DNA from: Campylobacteraceae bacterium
GTDB taxonomy: Bacteria > Campylobacterota > Campylobacteria > Campylobacterales > Sulfurovaceae
NCBI GenBank assembly: GCA_027063105.1
Contig: JAMOSL010000028.1
Span: 1 to 64,000 of the forward strand
Direction: 5' to 3'
Length of the DNA: 64,000 nt
Below, in pieces: positions 54,729-63,608 of this stretch. Within the stretch, counting starts at the first letter, position 1; every line of letters starts with the position of its first letter. A program made the position numbers and the translations under genes. The notes under the pieces were generated by a model that had not been told where the DNA came from, searched no databases, and saw nothing but the letters and a program-made list of their open reading frames with translations.

Positions 54729-55194
54729 CGTAATAAACACTTCCATCAGGATAAGTATTTACGGTAAGCTTAGAAAAATTTTCTAAATAATCCCAGAAAT
54801 CTTTTATAAGAACTTCATCAATATTTTCTAATTCTTTTAATGCTTCTGCCATAGTTCCAAGCCACTCAACTCTTGATTTTTCATAAATAGAGAAATCATC
54901 ATGCAGTCTAACCATAAATTCATTTAACTCCATGCCTTTAGTATCTTCATTATAAACTTTTGGTCCGCCACAAATTTCTATAAAGAATTTAGTATTTTTA
55001 ATTTTAACTTGTTCAAATTCATCTTCATCTTGAGGAAAAAAGTGAGCTATATCACTATCATAAACTTTATCATAAAAGCTATACATTAATTTTTGCATAC
55101 CTTCATCTCCACCAACAGCATCATAAAAGTCTTTGATAGGGTTCTTAAACTCAACTTTCTTTCCCTTTTCAACAGGTGTAATTTTATAATTCAT
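54718..55194 (-). CDS. Group II truncated haemoglobin-like protein
   Basis: 158 aa from the ATG at 55194 (AAGGA at 8 nt); a TTG 6 nt earlier is too near the ribosome site. Globin features: VGGDEGMQKLMYSFYDKVY with the F-Y pair at B9-B10 (Y41), proximal H98 in VRLHDDFSI, and W111 in the G helix, all typical of group II truncated globins. There is an acidic insert (EDEFEQVKIKN). Could bind oxygen or nitric oxide; with a nitrate reductase nearby, a role in nitrosative stress is possible. It converges with the solute-binding gene, overlapping 11 bp. Confidence 0.82.
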   Translation of the reverse strand: MNYKITPVEKGKKVEFKNPIKDFYDAVGGDEGMQKLMYSFYDKVYDSDIAHFFPQDEDEFEQVKIKNTKFFIEICGGPKVYNEDTKGMELNEFMVRLHDDFSIYEKSRVEWLGTMAEALKELENIDEVLIKDFWDYLENFSKLTVNTYPDGSVYYANL

Positions 55195-55229
55195 ACCCAA
55201 TATCCTTTTTTAAGAGTATTTTATCATAA

Positions 55230-56933
55230 TTATCTACTATTAGAATAGTTTCCTATCCATTCTGCCTTACTTGACATTAATGTTTGACAACTTCCATATA
55301 ACATTAAATCTTTAACATATAAACCTTTACTCTTTTCTATTATTCTTTCATTGAAATAATCCATCTTTTTTAGTATTTTTAACTTATCACTTCTGCACTC
55401 TACACTACTTGAAAATGCTTTATTAGCAGAACTATATAATAAAATATTTGGTATATCATCCTTTCCTATCTCTTTAAAACAATCTCTCTTTCTCTTTTGT
55501 TTTCCATTATTTATAATATTTATATACTCCTCTACCATTTTTTCATCATCAGAAAAATACTGTATAACTTGCAAATCATCAAATAATCTTAAATATGTAC
55601 TAATAGATATATCTAGTGTAGCTTCATGTGCATAATGAGCAGAGTATAATCCTCTTCTTGCAAATTGATAAGAGAGATAATTATCTGGATATGAAGTTGT
55701 ATAATCATATAATGCATCACACCATGGAGTATTATCTAATTTACTTGTAGCTATTGGATGAAGTGTTGATTTTAATTTCCCTCTGACTGGATTTACACTA
55801 AGTGTTCTTATTTCATTTGGATAATCTGTAATTGAACCAACATTAACTTCAACTATACCTTTTGTGTTTGTATCTACAAATCCTAAATGTGTATGTCCTG
55901 ATATATATCCTAAAGCATAAGAGTTATTTTTTATAAGATTTTTTATCCATATTTTCTCTTTTGAGTTAAATGCTTTAAGTGGATGATGTCCGAATATCAT
56001 AAATGGTTCTTTATTAATTTTAAATTTATCACTCCATTCTTCTATAATTTTTTGTTGGGGTTTTGTAACTTGACCTATTTCTCCAGGATTATAATGTCCA
56101 GCTATCTTAAAATGACCTAATACATTCAATGGTTTTTTAGTATATGATACTGTATCAATAACTATACCTCCTAAACCTTTTTTGTTAGAATTTTTTGATG
56201 GAATATTAACTCTTTGGGCTAAGAATGAGCTATATTCATCTCTTTCATTATTAAATCTTTTGACAAATATCTCTTGAATAAAGGCACTCTTTCCCTTTTT
56301 TGTAAAATATCTATTAGTTGTATTTGGAATATATCCAATATCTACAAACTTTAGATACTTATTAATAAATTTACCTTTTGTAAATCTTTTATTATCATCA
56401 GCATTCTTATTTGTTATAGGATATTTATCATCACATGCAATTGCCCAATCAATTTTATCATTATTATAGTTTCCATTGGTTACCCCATACCAATAAAAGT
56501 CATGATTCCCTAATGCCATTACAAACTTATTTTTATCTACATTTGCTAATGATTCTTCAAATATATCCCACTCATTGGAACATGCAATATTAAGTGTATC
56601 CCCTAAATGAATAACAAAGTTTTCTTTAGCATTGTATTTTTGCAGTGTCCAGTTAAATAGTTGAGGGGAAAATATATCAACCTGAGGTGGTCTTATCGAA
56701 ACTTCAGCAAAACTATCTGCATAAAAATTTCTTAAAATAGTTGGGTCTGTATATATATTATTAAATTGATTATCTGCAATTAGAATAACTCTATTCTGTA
56801 ATGGCTCAACTTTGGCTTTATCAAAATATTTTTCATAAGCAACAACTCTCTTAGATAACTCTTCATTAATTCTATCTGCAGTTGTACAACCTGTCATCAA
56901 TATAAGTATAGAAATAAAAATAATTTTTTTCAT
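55230..56933 (-). CDS. Lipoprotein metallophosphoesterase
   Basis: 567 aa. Signal peptide with lipobox (IFISILILMTGC, lipidation at the cysteine near residue 16). Calcineurin-like phosphoesterase motifs in order: IADNQF (position of D-x-H, with His changed to Gln), HLGDTLN, ALGNHDFYW, FGHHPLKAF and SGHTHLG. The other metal ligands are present. About 150 C-terminal residues are unassigned. Substrate unknown; a cell-envelope location is likely. It follows the XpaC-like gene by 6 bp and probably shares a transcript. Confidence 0.82.
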   Translation of the reverse strand: MKKIIFISILILMTGCTTADRINEELSKRVVAYEKYFDKAKVEPLQNRVILIADNQFNNIYTDPTILRNFYADSFAEVSIRPPQVDIFSPQLFNWTLQKYNAKENFVIHLGDTLNIACSNEWDIFEESLANVDKNKFVMALGNHDFYWYGVTNGNYNNDKIDWAIACDDKYPITNKNADDNKRFTKGKFINKYLKFVDIGYIPNTTNRYFTKKGKSAFIQEIFVKRFNNERDEYSSFLAQRVNIPSKNSNKKGLGGIVIDTVSYTKKPLNVLGHFKIAGHYNPGEIGQVTKPQQKIIEEWSDKFKINKEPFMIFGHHPLKAFNSKEKIWIKNLIKNNSYALGYISGHTHLGFVDTNTKGIVEVNVGSITDYPNEIRTLSVNPVRGKLKSTLHPIATSKLDNTPWCDALYDYTTSYPDNYLSYQFARRGLYSAHYAHEATLDISISTYLRLFDDLQVIQYFSDDEKMVEEYINIINNGKQKRKRDCFKEIGKDDIPNILLYSSANKAFSSSVECRSDKLKILKKMDYFNERIIEKSKGLYVKDLMLYGSCQTLMSSKAEWIGNYSNSR

Positions 56934-56939
56934 ATTTTA

Positions 56940-57767
56940 TTAACCTTTAATTTGTTCTTTTAAAACATCAATATTAACATCTAAATCAAATTGACTATTC
57001 TCTTTAAGTCTTTTAAATTCGCTTTCAAATTTAACTTCAACATCTTCCATAAGTTCTAATAGCCTATTTCTCGTATCTTTACTAATATCATTTTCATCTA
57101 AATTATTATATGATGAGGTAACATTTGCGATTCCATCAATATATACAATTAAAAATTTTCTAGCTTTTCTTACATCTTGAGGTTTTTCGGTTATTGCAAC
57201 TAAAATAATATCAGCTCTCTCTAAAGCCTTATGAATTTTATTTTTTAAAAGAGTATCACTTATATTATCTATATCTTTTTTAATTTGAGATATTTTATCT
57301 TGAGCTTCTTGTAAAGTTTCTAAAACAATATCAGCTGATATATCTCCAAAATTATCTAATTTATCTTTTTGTGGATCAAATCCATAATATAACCAATATC
57401 CAATAATTGCCACAATAGACATAATAATAGAGTCAAAAAGTCCTACTTTCCCTGCAATATAAGCAGAAAACATAGTAGAAATACCTAAAAGATAAGATGA
57501 TATTTGTTTATAAGGAATTTTAGGTGCTTTCGTAAGTTTAGCTTTATTATAATCCATCTCTTGAGCAAATCCAATTTTGGATAATATAATAACTCCAAAG
57601 AATAATAAAAAAGCTATAATATTTAGTAAAAAAGCCATATAATTTGTTCCAAATAGTGCAATAATAACACTTAAAAAGAGAGGAATCAAAAAGAGATATA
57701 ATAAAAAGCCTTTTTTTATAATTGAGGCATCAGTTTTTTTAGGGTTATATCGTTTCGCTTTACTCAT
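56940..57767 (-). CDS. XpaC-like membrane protein (halogen-indolyl phosphate hydrolysis family)
   Basis: 275 aa. Two hydrophobic hairpins in the first 130 residues, then a cytoplasmic helical part (ISADIVLETLQEAQDKISQI … DTRNRLLELMEDVEVKFESEF) that matches the XpaC family by pattern. XpaC has been linked to tellurite/toxic-anion genes, but its biochemical role is unclear. The start ATG is joined with the preceding stop as TAATG. Confidence 0.75.
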   Translation of the reverse strand: MSKAKRYNPKKTDASIIKKGFLLYLFLIPLFLSVIIALFGTNYMAFLLNIIAFLLFFGVIILSKIGFAQEMDYNKAKLTKAPKIPYKQISSYLLGISTMFSAYIAGKVGLFDSIIMSIVAIIGYWLYYGFDPQKDKLDNFGDISADIVLETLQEAQDKISQIKKDIDNISDTLLKNKIHKALERADIILVAITEKPQDVRKARKFLIVYIDGIANVTSSYNNLDENDISKDTRNRLLELMEDVEVKFESEFKRLKENSQFDLDVNIDVLKEQIKG

Positions 57768-57868
57768 TATAAACCCTTAAATAGTTGTGTTAAAGGAGCT
57801 ATTACTGAATAGCCAACACCAAAAAGCAAGAAGATAAATCCAAATATTTTTTTATATGCAGATGACAT
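57767..57868 (-). CDS. 33-aa membrane peptide
   Basis: Small gene with a Shine-Dalgarno AAAAAGG 7 nt before ATG. Sequence: MSSAYKKIFGFIFLLFGVGY then a hydrophobic end, one clear transmembrane helix with two lysines at the inside. Its TAA overlaps the ATG of the XpaC-like gene (TAATG), so it is translated in coupling with it. No known family. Confidence 0.65.
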   Translation of the reverse strand: MSSAYKKIFGFIFLLFGVGYSVIAPLTQLFKGL

Positions 57869-57905
57869 TAAAAAACCTTTTTAAATTATTATACCAATAT
57901 ATATT

Positions 57906-58034
57906 TTAATTAGGATTGATTTTATAAAAATCTTCCATTGATTTTTTTTGAACAGGTCTGTTACTAAAATAGTGATAATATTTTGCCAATTTAGGCTTTG
58001 CTTTTGCTAGAAGTGGATTATTTTGTTGATTCAT
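57906..58034 (-). CDS. 42-aa basic protein next to the nap promoter
   Basis: ATG at 58034 with GGAGAAG about 7-10 nt upstream. Sequence begins MNQQNNPLLAKAKPKLAKYY and ends in DFYKINPN; it is hydrophilic, rich in Lys, Tyr and Asn. It faces away from napA, sharing the upstream regulatory region with the FNR-type box, and lies 38 bp before the 33-aa gene. I do not recognise it. Confidence 0.6.
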   Translation of the reverse strand: MNQQNNPLLAKAKPKLAKYYHYFSNRPVQKKSMEDFYKINPN

Positions 58035-58082
58035 CTTTTAACTTCTCCATTACCTTCACTATTGTAAATATTGCTTAAACTT

Positions 58083-58096
58083 TTGATATATATCAA
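58083..58096. promoter_or_regulatory. FNR/CRP-family binding site upstream of napA
   Basis: TTGATATATATCAA is a perfect match to TTGAT-N4-ATCAA. Its centre is 58089.5. It is 58 bp upstream of the napA ATG and may also serve the divergent 42-aa gene. Confidence 0.75.
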
Positions 58097-58115
58097 CTGT
58101 TGACAATCTTGATAA

Positions 58116-58124
58116 TGGTATCCT
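58116..58124 (+). promoter_or_regulatory. Extended -10 of the nap promoter
   Basis: TGGTATCCT: TG-n followed by TATCCT (4/6 of TATAAT). The start point would lie near 58131, placing the FNR-type box at -41.5, the classic class II activator position. Confidence 0.5.
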
Positions 58125-58153
58125 AATGGTTATAAAAACTAAAAGGAGGATAT

Positions 58154-61006
58154 ATGTCAGTAAGTAGACGAGACTTTTTGAAAAGTTCAGCAGCAGTAGC
58201 AGCTGCAGGTGCAGTGGGGATTTCAGTTCCACAAGAGGCACAAGCAGAAGCAGCTAAGGCAGAATCAAATTGGAGATGGGACAAAGCAGCATGTCGTTTC
58301 TGTGGTACTGGTTGTGGTATTATGTTAGCAACAAAAGGTGGTAAAATTGTTGCAGTTAAAGGTGATCCAGCAGCACCAGTAAATAGAGGTTTAAATTGTA
58401 TTAAAGGTTACTTTAATGCTAAAATCATGTATGGAGCAGATAGACTTAAAACTCCACTTCTTAGAATGAATGATAAAGGTGAATTTGACAAAAAAGGTAA
58501 ATTCAAACCAGTATCTTGGAAAAGAGCATTTGATGAGATGGAATTTCATGCTAAAAAAGCACTTAAAGCTAGTGGTCCAGAGGGTGTAGCTGTATTTGCT
58601 TCAGGTCAATACACCGTTATGGAAGGATATGCTGCGCAAAAGATGATGAAGGGTGGTTTCCGTTCAAATGCTATTGATCCTAATGCAAGACATTGTATGG
58701 CATCTGCTGTTGTTGGTTTTTATCAAACATTTGGTATAGATGAGCCATCTGGTTGTTATGATGATATTGAAATTACAGATACTATTGTAACTTGGGGTTC
58801 TAATATGGCAGAGATGCACCCAATTCTTTGGTCTCGTGTATCTGATAGAAAATTATCTAATCCTGATAAAGTTAAAATTGTAAATATTCAAACTTATACT
58901 CATAGAACTTGTGATATTGGTGATATTAATATCATATTCTCTCCAAATACTGACCTTGCTTTATGGAATTATATTGCAAGAGAGATTGTATACAGAGATA
59001 AAAAAGGTGGAGGTAAAGAGGATATTATTGATTGGGATTTCATCAATGAAAATATTGTATTTACAGCAGGTCCTACTAATATTGGTTATGGTCTGAGAAG
59101 AGCAGGTGAAAAATCAATTACTCCTGTTAATCCTGATGGAAGTGCTGGAAAGTATACAGCTCTTGAGATGGAAATTATAAATAAAGAGATGGAGAAAAAA
59201 GTTTCTGCGAAGGAAGCACCTGCACTTGAACCATTTGGTTATAAAGAGGGTGATACAATGAAGCATACTGCTGGTACTCTTAAGCACTGGCATATCTCTT
59301 TTGAAGATTATAAAAAATCTTTAGAACCATATACACTTGAATATACAGCTGAAATTTCTAAAGGTGATCCTAATGAATCAATGGAAAGCTTTAAAGAAAA
59401 ACTTCAAGCACTAGCTGAACTTTATATTGAGAAAAATAGAAAAGTAGTTTCATTTTGGACAATGGGTATGAATCAACATACTAGAGGTACTTGGGTAAAT
59501 ACACTTAGCTATAATGTTCACTTTATGCTTAATAAACAAGCTCTTCCAGGAAATGGTGCATTCTCATTAACAGGTCAACCTTCAGCTTGTGGTACAGCTA
59601 GAGAAGTTGGAACATTCTGCCATAGATTACCTGCTGATATGATGGTTAAAAATCCTAAGCATAGAGCGATAACTGAAAAAACTTGGGGAATTCCAGCAGG
59701 AACACTTAATCCAGTTGGTAACCAACATATCATGAAAATTCATAGAGATATAGAAGATGGTATTGTTAAGTTTGCTTGGGTGAATGTATGTAATGCATAT
59801 CAAGATAGTGCATCTGCTTCTCATTGGATTAAAGCAGCAAGAGAAATGGATAACTTTATTGTAACTTCAGATGGTTATCCAGGTATTTCGGCAAAAGTTT
59901 CTGACCTTGTTCTTCCATCAGCAATGATTTATGAAAAATGGGGTGCTTATGGAAATGCTGAAAGAAGAACACAACATTGGAGACAACAAGTATTACCAGT
60001 AGGTGATGCAATGTCTGATACATGGCAGTGGATGGAATTTGCTAAAAGATTCACAGTTAAAGACCTTTGGGGTGGATATACTCTTAGAAATGGTAAAAAA
60101 CTTGCAGATGTTAGAGCAGATGCTAAGAAATTTGATTATACAGATGATACAACTATGTATGATATTCTTTTTGCAAATAAAGGTAAAGAGTATAAACTTG
60201 ATATGACTAAATTTCCTCAAGAAGGTTATGACAATTCTGAATGTATCGGAGATAGTCGTAATGTTAAAGGTGGAGATGGCGAAGTCTTTAAAGGTTATGG
60301 GTATATGGTTCATGAATATTTATTTGAAGAGTATGCGTCATTTGGTAGAGGACATGGACATGACCTTGCACCATTTGAAGTTTATCATAAAGTTAGAGGA
60401 CTTAAATGGCCTGTTATTGATGGTAAAGAGACACAGTGGAGATTTAATGTTAAATATGACCCTTATGCAGCAAAAGCAGTTAAAGATAGTGGAAATAACT
60501 CTACTCATGCATTTTATGGTCCATTAGCTAAAAACTTATTACAAGGTAACCTTAGTGGTCCAGATAAGTCTAAAGGAAAAAAATCTCTTAAAAATAAAGC
60601 TAAGATATTTGCTAGACCATACATGGATCCACCAGAAATGCCAGATGAAAAATATGATACTTGGTTATGTACAGGTAGAGTTCTAGAGCATTGGCATTCA
60701 GGTACTATGACAATGAGAGTTCCAGAACTTTTCCGTGCTGTTCCAGAAGCATTATGTTATATGCACCCTAAAGATGCTAAAGCAAAAGGTCTTAAAAGAG
60801 GTGAACTTGCATGGGTAGAGTCAAGAAGAGGTAAAGTTAAAGCTAGAGTTGAGACAAGAGGAAGAAATAGACCACCACAAGGATTGGTATTTGTGCCTTG
60901 GTTTGATGAGAAGGTATTTATTAATAAAGTTTGTCTTGATGCAACTTGTCCTATGTCTAAACAGACTGATTATAAAAAGTGTGCAGTAAGCATTAAAAAA
61001 GTATAA
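58154..61006 (+). CDS. napA: Periplasmic nitrate reductase catalytic subunit
   Basis: 950 aa, the size usual in Campylobacterota. Twin-arginine signal (SRRDFLKSSAAVAAAGAVG). The 4Fe-4S cluster ligands are C47, C50, C54 and C82; the molybdenum ligand is C181 in NARHCMASAV. Downstream blocks such as GQPSACGTAREVGTFCHRLP and PADMMV bind the bis-MGD cofactor. Reduces nitrate to nitrite in the periplasm with electrons from NapB. A strong AAAGGAGG site precedes the ATG. First gene of the nap operon, 2 bp before napG. Confidence 0.97.
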   Translation: MSVSRRDFLKSSAAVAAAGAVGISVPQEAQAEAAKAESNWRWDKAACRFCGTGCGIMLATKGGKIVAVKGDPAAPVNRGLNCIKGYFNAKIMYGADRLKTPLLRMNDKGEFDKKGKFKPVSWKRAFDEMEFHAKKALKASGPEGVAVFASGQYTVMEGYAAQKMMKGGFRSNAIDPNARHCMASAVVGFYQTFGIDEPSGCYDDIEITDTIVTWGSNMAEMHPILWSRVSDRKLSNPDKVKIVNIQTYTHRTCDIGDINIIFSPNTDLALWNYIAREIVYRDKKGGGKEDIIDWDFINENIVFTAGPTNIGYGLRRAGEKSITPVNPDGSAGKYTALEMEIINKEMEKKVSAKEAPALEPFGYKEGDTMKHTAGTLKHWHISFEDYKKSLEPYTLEYTAEISKGDPNESMESFKEKLQALAELYIEKNRKVVSFWTMGMNQHTRGTWVNTLSYNVHFMLNKQALPGNGAFSLTGQPSACGTAREVGTFCHRLPADMMVKNPKHRAITEKTWGIPAGTLNPVGNQHIMKIHRDIEDGIVKFAWVNVCNAYQDSASASHWIKAAREMDNFIVTSDGYPGISAKVSDLVLPSAMIYEKWGAYGNAERRTQHWRQQVLPVGDAMSDTWQWMEFAKRFTVKDLWGGYTLRNGKKLADVRADAKKFDYTDDTTMYDILFANKGKEYKLDMTKFPQEGYDNSECIGDSRNVKGGDGEVFKGYGYMVHEYLFEEYASFGRGHGHDLAPFEVYHKVRGLKWPVIDGKETQWRFNVKYDPYAAKAVKDSGNNSTHAFYGPLAKNLLQGNLSGPDKSKGKKSLKNKAKIFARPYMDPPEMPDEKYDTWLCTGRVLEHWHSGTMTMRVPELFRAVPEALCYMHPKDAKAKGLKRGELAWVESRRGKVKARVETRGRNRPPQGLVFVPWFDEKVFINKVCLDATCPMSKQTDYKKCAVSIKKV

Positions 61007-61008
61007 AT

Positions 61009-61833
61009 ATGGCTGACTCTAACAACAATAGACGAAAGTTTATGGCAACGACTCTTCAAAGCGTAGGTCTTACGGCTCTTGGTGGATTGTTGTGGAGTGG
61101 CTATAGTGATGAGGTTAAAGCATCGCCATTAGTTCTTAGACCACCAGCAGCAATTGAAGAAGAAGATTTTTTAAAAGCTTGTATAAAGTGTGGTTTATGT
61201 GCTGAAGCTTGTGTTAATCGTGATAGTAATAAGAATACTGATGGAAGTCAACGAGATGGAACGCTAATAATGGCAAAAGGTGGTGACCATAAGATGATAG
61301 GAACACCATTTTTTATACCTACAGAGATACCATGTTATATGTGTGATGATATTCCTTGTGTACCTGTATGTCCATCTGGTGCTTTAGATATGAAAAGTGT
61401 TCTTAATAAAGAGAATGAACTTGATATTAATTTAGCAAGAATGGGGTTAGCAGTTGTACATAAAGAATCTTGTGTAGCATTTTGGGGAATTCAGTGTGAT
61501 GCTTGTTATAGAGCTTGTCCTATTCAAGGAGAGGCTATCACTATTGAACATCAAAAAAATGATAGAACAGGTAAACATGCTTTTCTATTACCAATTGTTC
61601 ATTCTGATATTTGTACTGGTTGTGGCTTATGTGAAAAGGCTTGTATTACAGAAGAACCAGCTATATTCGTATTGCCTGTAGAAGAGGCAACAGGAAGAGC
61701 AGGTAATCATTATGTTAAAGGTTGGGATATGAAAGACCAGCTTAGAGTTAAAGACGCAAAAGAGATACATACTGTAGATGAACGAAGTGACAAAAAAGCT
61801 AGTGATTATCTGAATATGGAGGTAGAATATTAA
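61009..61833 (+). CDS. napG: Quinol-dehydrogenase ferredoxin subunit NapG
   Basis: 274 aa. Tat-type start (NNNRRKFMATTLQSVGLTALGG). Four 4Fe-4S sets: CIKCGLCAEAC, CYMCDDIPCVPVC, the CDACYRAC-containing set, and CTGCGLCEKAC. Periplasmic; takes electrons from quinol via NapH and delivers them towards NapAB, replacing NapC in this phylum. The stop TAA overlaps the ATG of napH. Confidence 0.95.
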   Translation: MADSNNNRRKFMATTLQSVGLTALGGLLWSGYSDEVKASPLVLRPPAAIEEEDFLKACIKCGLCAEACVNRDSNKNTDGSQRDGTLIMAKGGDHKMIGTPFFIPTEIPCYMCDDIPCVPVCPSGALDMKSVLNKENELDINLARMGLAVVHKESCVAFWGIQCDACYRACPIQGEAITIEHQKNDRTGKHAFLLPIVHSDICTGCGLCEKACITEEPAIFVLPVEEATGRAGNHYVKGWDMKDQLRVKDAKEIHTVDERSDKKASDYLNMEVEY

Positions 61834-62636
61834 TGAAAAATATTAAATATTTACTTCTAAGAAGAGTATCACAGTTTACAATTTTGTTTCTTTATTTTGG
61901 TGCTAATGCTTATGGTTGGCATATGTTAGAGGGAACATTCGGGGCTTCAAGATTATTTGGTTTTATACCATTATCTGATCCATATATGGTTATACAAGTA
62001 TTAGCAAGTGGATTTGTATTAGGTGTTGATGTTCTTTTGGGTGCATTGATAATCATTCTATTCTATATGATAGTGGGAGGACGAGCTTTTTGTAGTTGGG
62101 TATGTCCTATTAATATGGTTACAGATTTAGCTAATTGGTTGAGACGGAAATTGAATCTTGATAAAGAAGAGATTAACTATCGTTTTATAAAAAGACGAGC
62201 TAGATACTGGATTATGGTATTAGGTATTATCGTATCAGCTGTTGTTGGAGTTGCTGCTTTTGAAGTTTTAAGTCCTATCACAATTATGCAAAGAGGTATT
62301 ATCTTTGGTTTTGGTGCAGGGATAGCTGTGGTAATTGCCATATTCCTTTTTGATTTGTTTGGAATTAAAAATGGTTGGTGTGGACATTTATGTCCTTTAG
62401 GTGCTACATATTCTATTATTGGAAAGACTAGTTTAATAAGAGTTGACCATAATCATGAGAATTGTACAAATTGTATGGATTGTAAAGTTGTTTGCCCAGA
62501 AAATCAAGTGTTATATATGATAAATAAGGAGAGTATCATGGTTACAGATGGAGAGTGTACCAATTGTGGTCGCTGTATAGATGTTTGTAATGACGATGCT
62601 CTAGAATTTAATATTAGAAATTTTATAAAAAAATAG
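61833..62636 (+). CDS. napH: Quinol-dehydrogenase membrane subunit NapH
   Basis: 267 aa, four membrane helices. Two cytoplasmic CxxxCP motifs (CSWVCPIN, CGHLCPLG) and two C-terminal 4Fe-4S motifs (CTNCMDCKVVC, CTNCGRCIDVC) are all present, the usual NapH set. Oxidises menaquinol together with NapG. It overlaps napG by 1 bp. Confidence 0.96.
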   Translation: MKNIKYLLLRRVSQFTILFLYFGANAYGWHMLEGTFGASRLFGFIPLSDPYMVIQVLASGFVLGVDVLLGALIIILFYMIVGGRAFCSWVCPINMVTDLANWLRRKLNLDKEEINYRFIKRRARYWIMVLGIIVSAVVGVAAFEVLSPITIMQRGIIFGFGAGIAVVIAIFLFDLFGIKNGWCGHLCPLGATYSIIGKTSLIRVDHNHENCTNCMDCKVVCPENQVLYMINKESIMVTDGECTNCGRCIDVCNDDALEFNIRNFIKK

Positions 62637-62651
62637 TATAAAGGAGAGATA

Positions 62652-63608
62652 ATGACAAAAGTTTTAAAAGTTATTGCATTAGGTTCATTAATTGCTACAT
62701 CTGCATTATATTCAGCAGGAACAGCAGGTTGTCTTGGTTGTCACGGAGCTTCATTTGAGAAAAAAGCAATGGGTAAATCTAAAGTCGTAAAAGATATGAG
62801 TAAAGAGGATATTATCAAATCACTTAATGGCTATAAAGATGGTTCTTATGGTGGAGCTATGAAAGCTATGATGATAGGACAAGTTAAGTCTTTGGATGCT
62901 GCTGCAATTAATGCTTTGGCAGATGCTATTAAAGGTGATTCGGTTGCTCCAGTAGTTGAATCAGCTCCAGTAACAGAGAAAAAGCTTATAGATATTAATT
63001 CTAAAATGAGAGATGCTAAGAGATTAGAGAAAGAAGATTTAGGAAATAAAAAAGAAGTTTCTGAATTAACTTTAGGTCTTAGACAAACTGATTTATATAG
63101 TGAGAAAGATGAAACAACAGGTGTAAAAACTGATTATAGCAGACCAGCACCAGGAAGTTCAACTAAATTTGAAAGAGCTTATGTTAATGCTCCTCCTATG
63201 ATACCTCACTCTGTTGATGGACTATTACCTATTATGCAAAATAATAACCAATGTTTAGGCTGTCATATGCCTGAAGTTGCAAAAAGCATGGGTGCTACAC
63301 CACTTCCAGTATCTCATTTTACAAATTACAGACCAGAAACTGTACTTAATAAAGATGGTGAATTGCTAAAAGAGGGTAAAATTGTTGGTATCAATAAAGG
63401 TGATATGGGTAATGTAAGTGATATAGTTATTGCTAAAGCTAAGAAATCAGATAAACTTTATCAAGGTAGATTTAACTGTTCTCAATGTCATGCACCACAA
63501 TCTAAAACTGATACAGTTGTAGGAAATACATTTGAATCAGATGGTCTTACAGATAAATTAAAGGGTCATTCAAGCCTAGCAGATGCTATGAATGAGGGTG
63601 TTGAGTAG
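62652..63608 (+). CDS. napB: Nitrate reductase cytochrome subunit NapB with an extra N-terminal haem domain
   Basis: 318 aa, about twice the size of usual NapB. After a signal peptide (about 1-22), residues 23-100 look like a separate monohaem cytochrome c: CLGCH at 27-31 and a possible distal methionine near M73-M74. A proline/valine/glutamate linker leads to a normal dihaem NapB: H186, CLGCH at 201-205, H222 and CSQCH at 276-280. A roughly 35-residue insert lies between the last two haem sites. Three haems in one chain could shorten the path from NapGH to NapA. AAAGGAGAG precedes the ATG. Confidence 0.92.
   Translation: MTKVLKVIALGSLIATSALYSAGTAGCLGCHGASFEKKAMGKSKVVKDMSKEDIIKSLNGYKDGSYGGAMKAMMIGQVKSLDAAAINALADAIKGDSVAPVVESAPVTEKKLIDINSKMRDAKRLEKEDLGNKKEVSELTLGLRQTDLYSEKDETTGVKTDYSRPAPGSSTKFERAYVNAPPMIPHSVDGLLPIMQNNNQCLGCHMPEVAKSMGATPLPVSHFTNYRPETVLNKDGELLKEGKIVGINKGDMGNVSDIVIAKAKKSDKLYQGRFNCSQCHAPQSKTDTVVGNTFESDGLTDKLKGHSSLADAMNEGVE

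Noticed and set aside
58100..58105. TTGACA upstream of napA as a -35 element
   Set aside because: No -10 hexamer lies 16-18 bp downstream; the FNR-type box with an extended -10 explains the promoter better.
59993..60313. 106-codon open frame on the minus strand inside napA
   Set aside because: Antisense shadow of napA, rich in Ile/Ser/Phe without a start signal.
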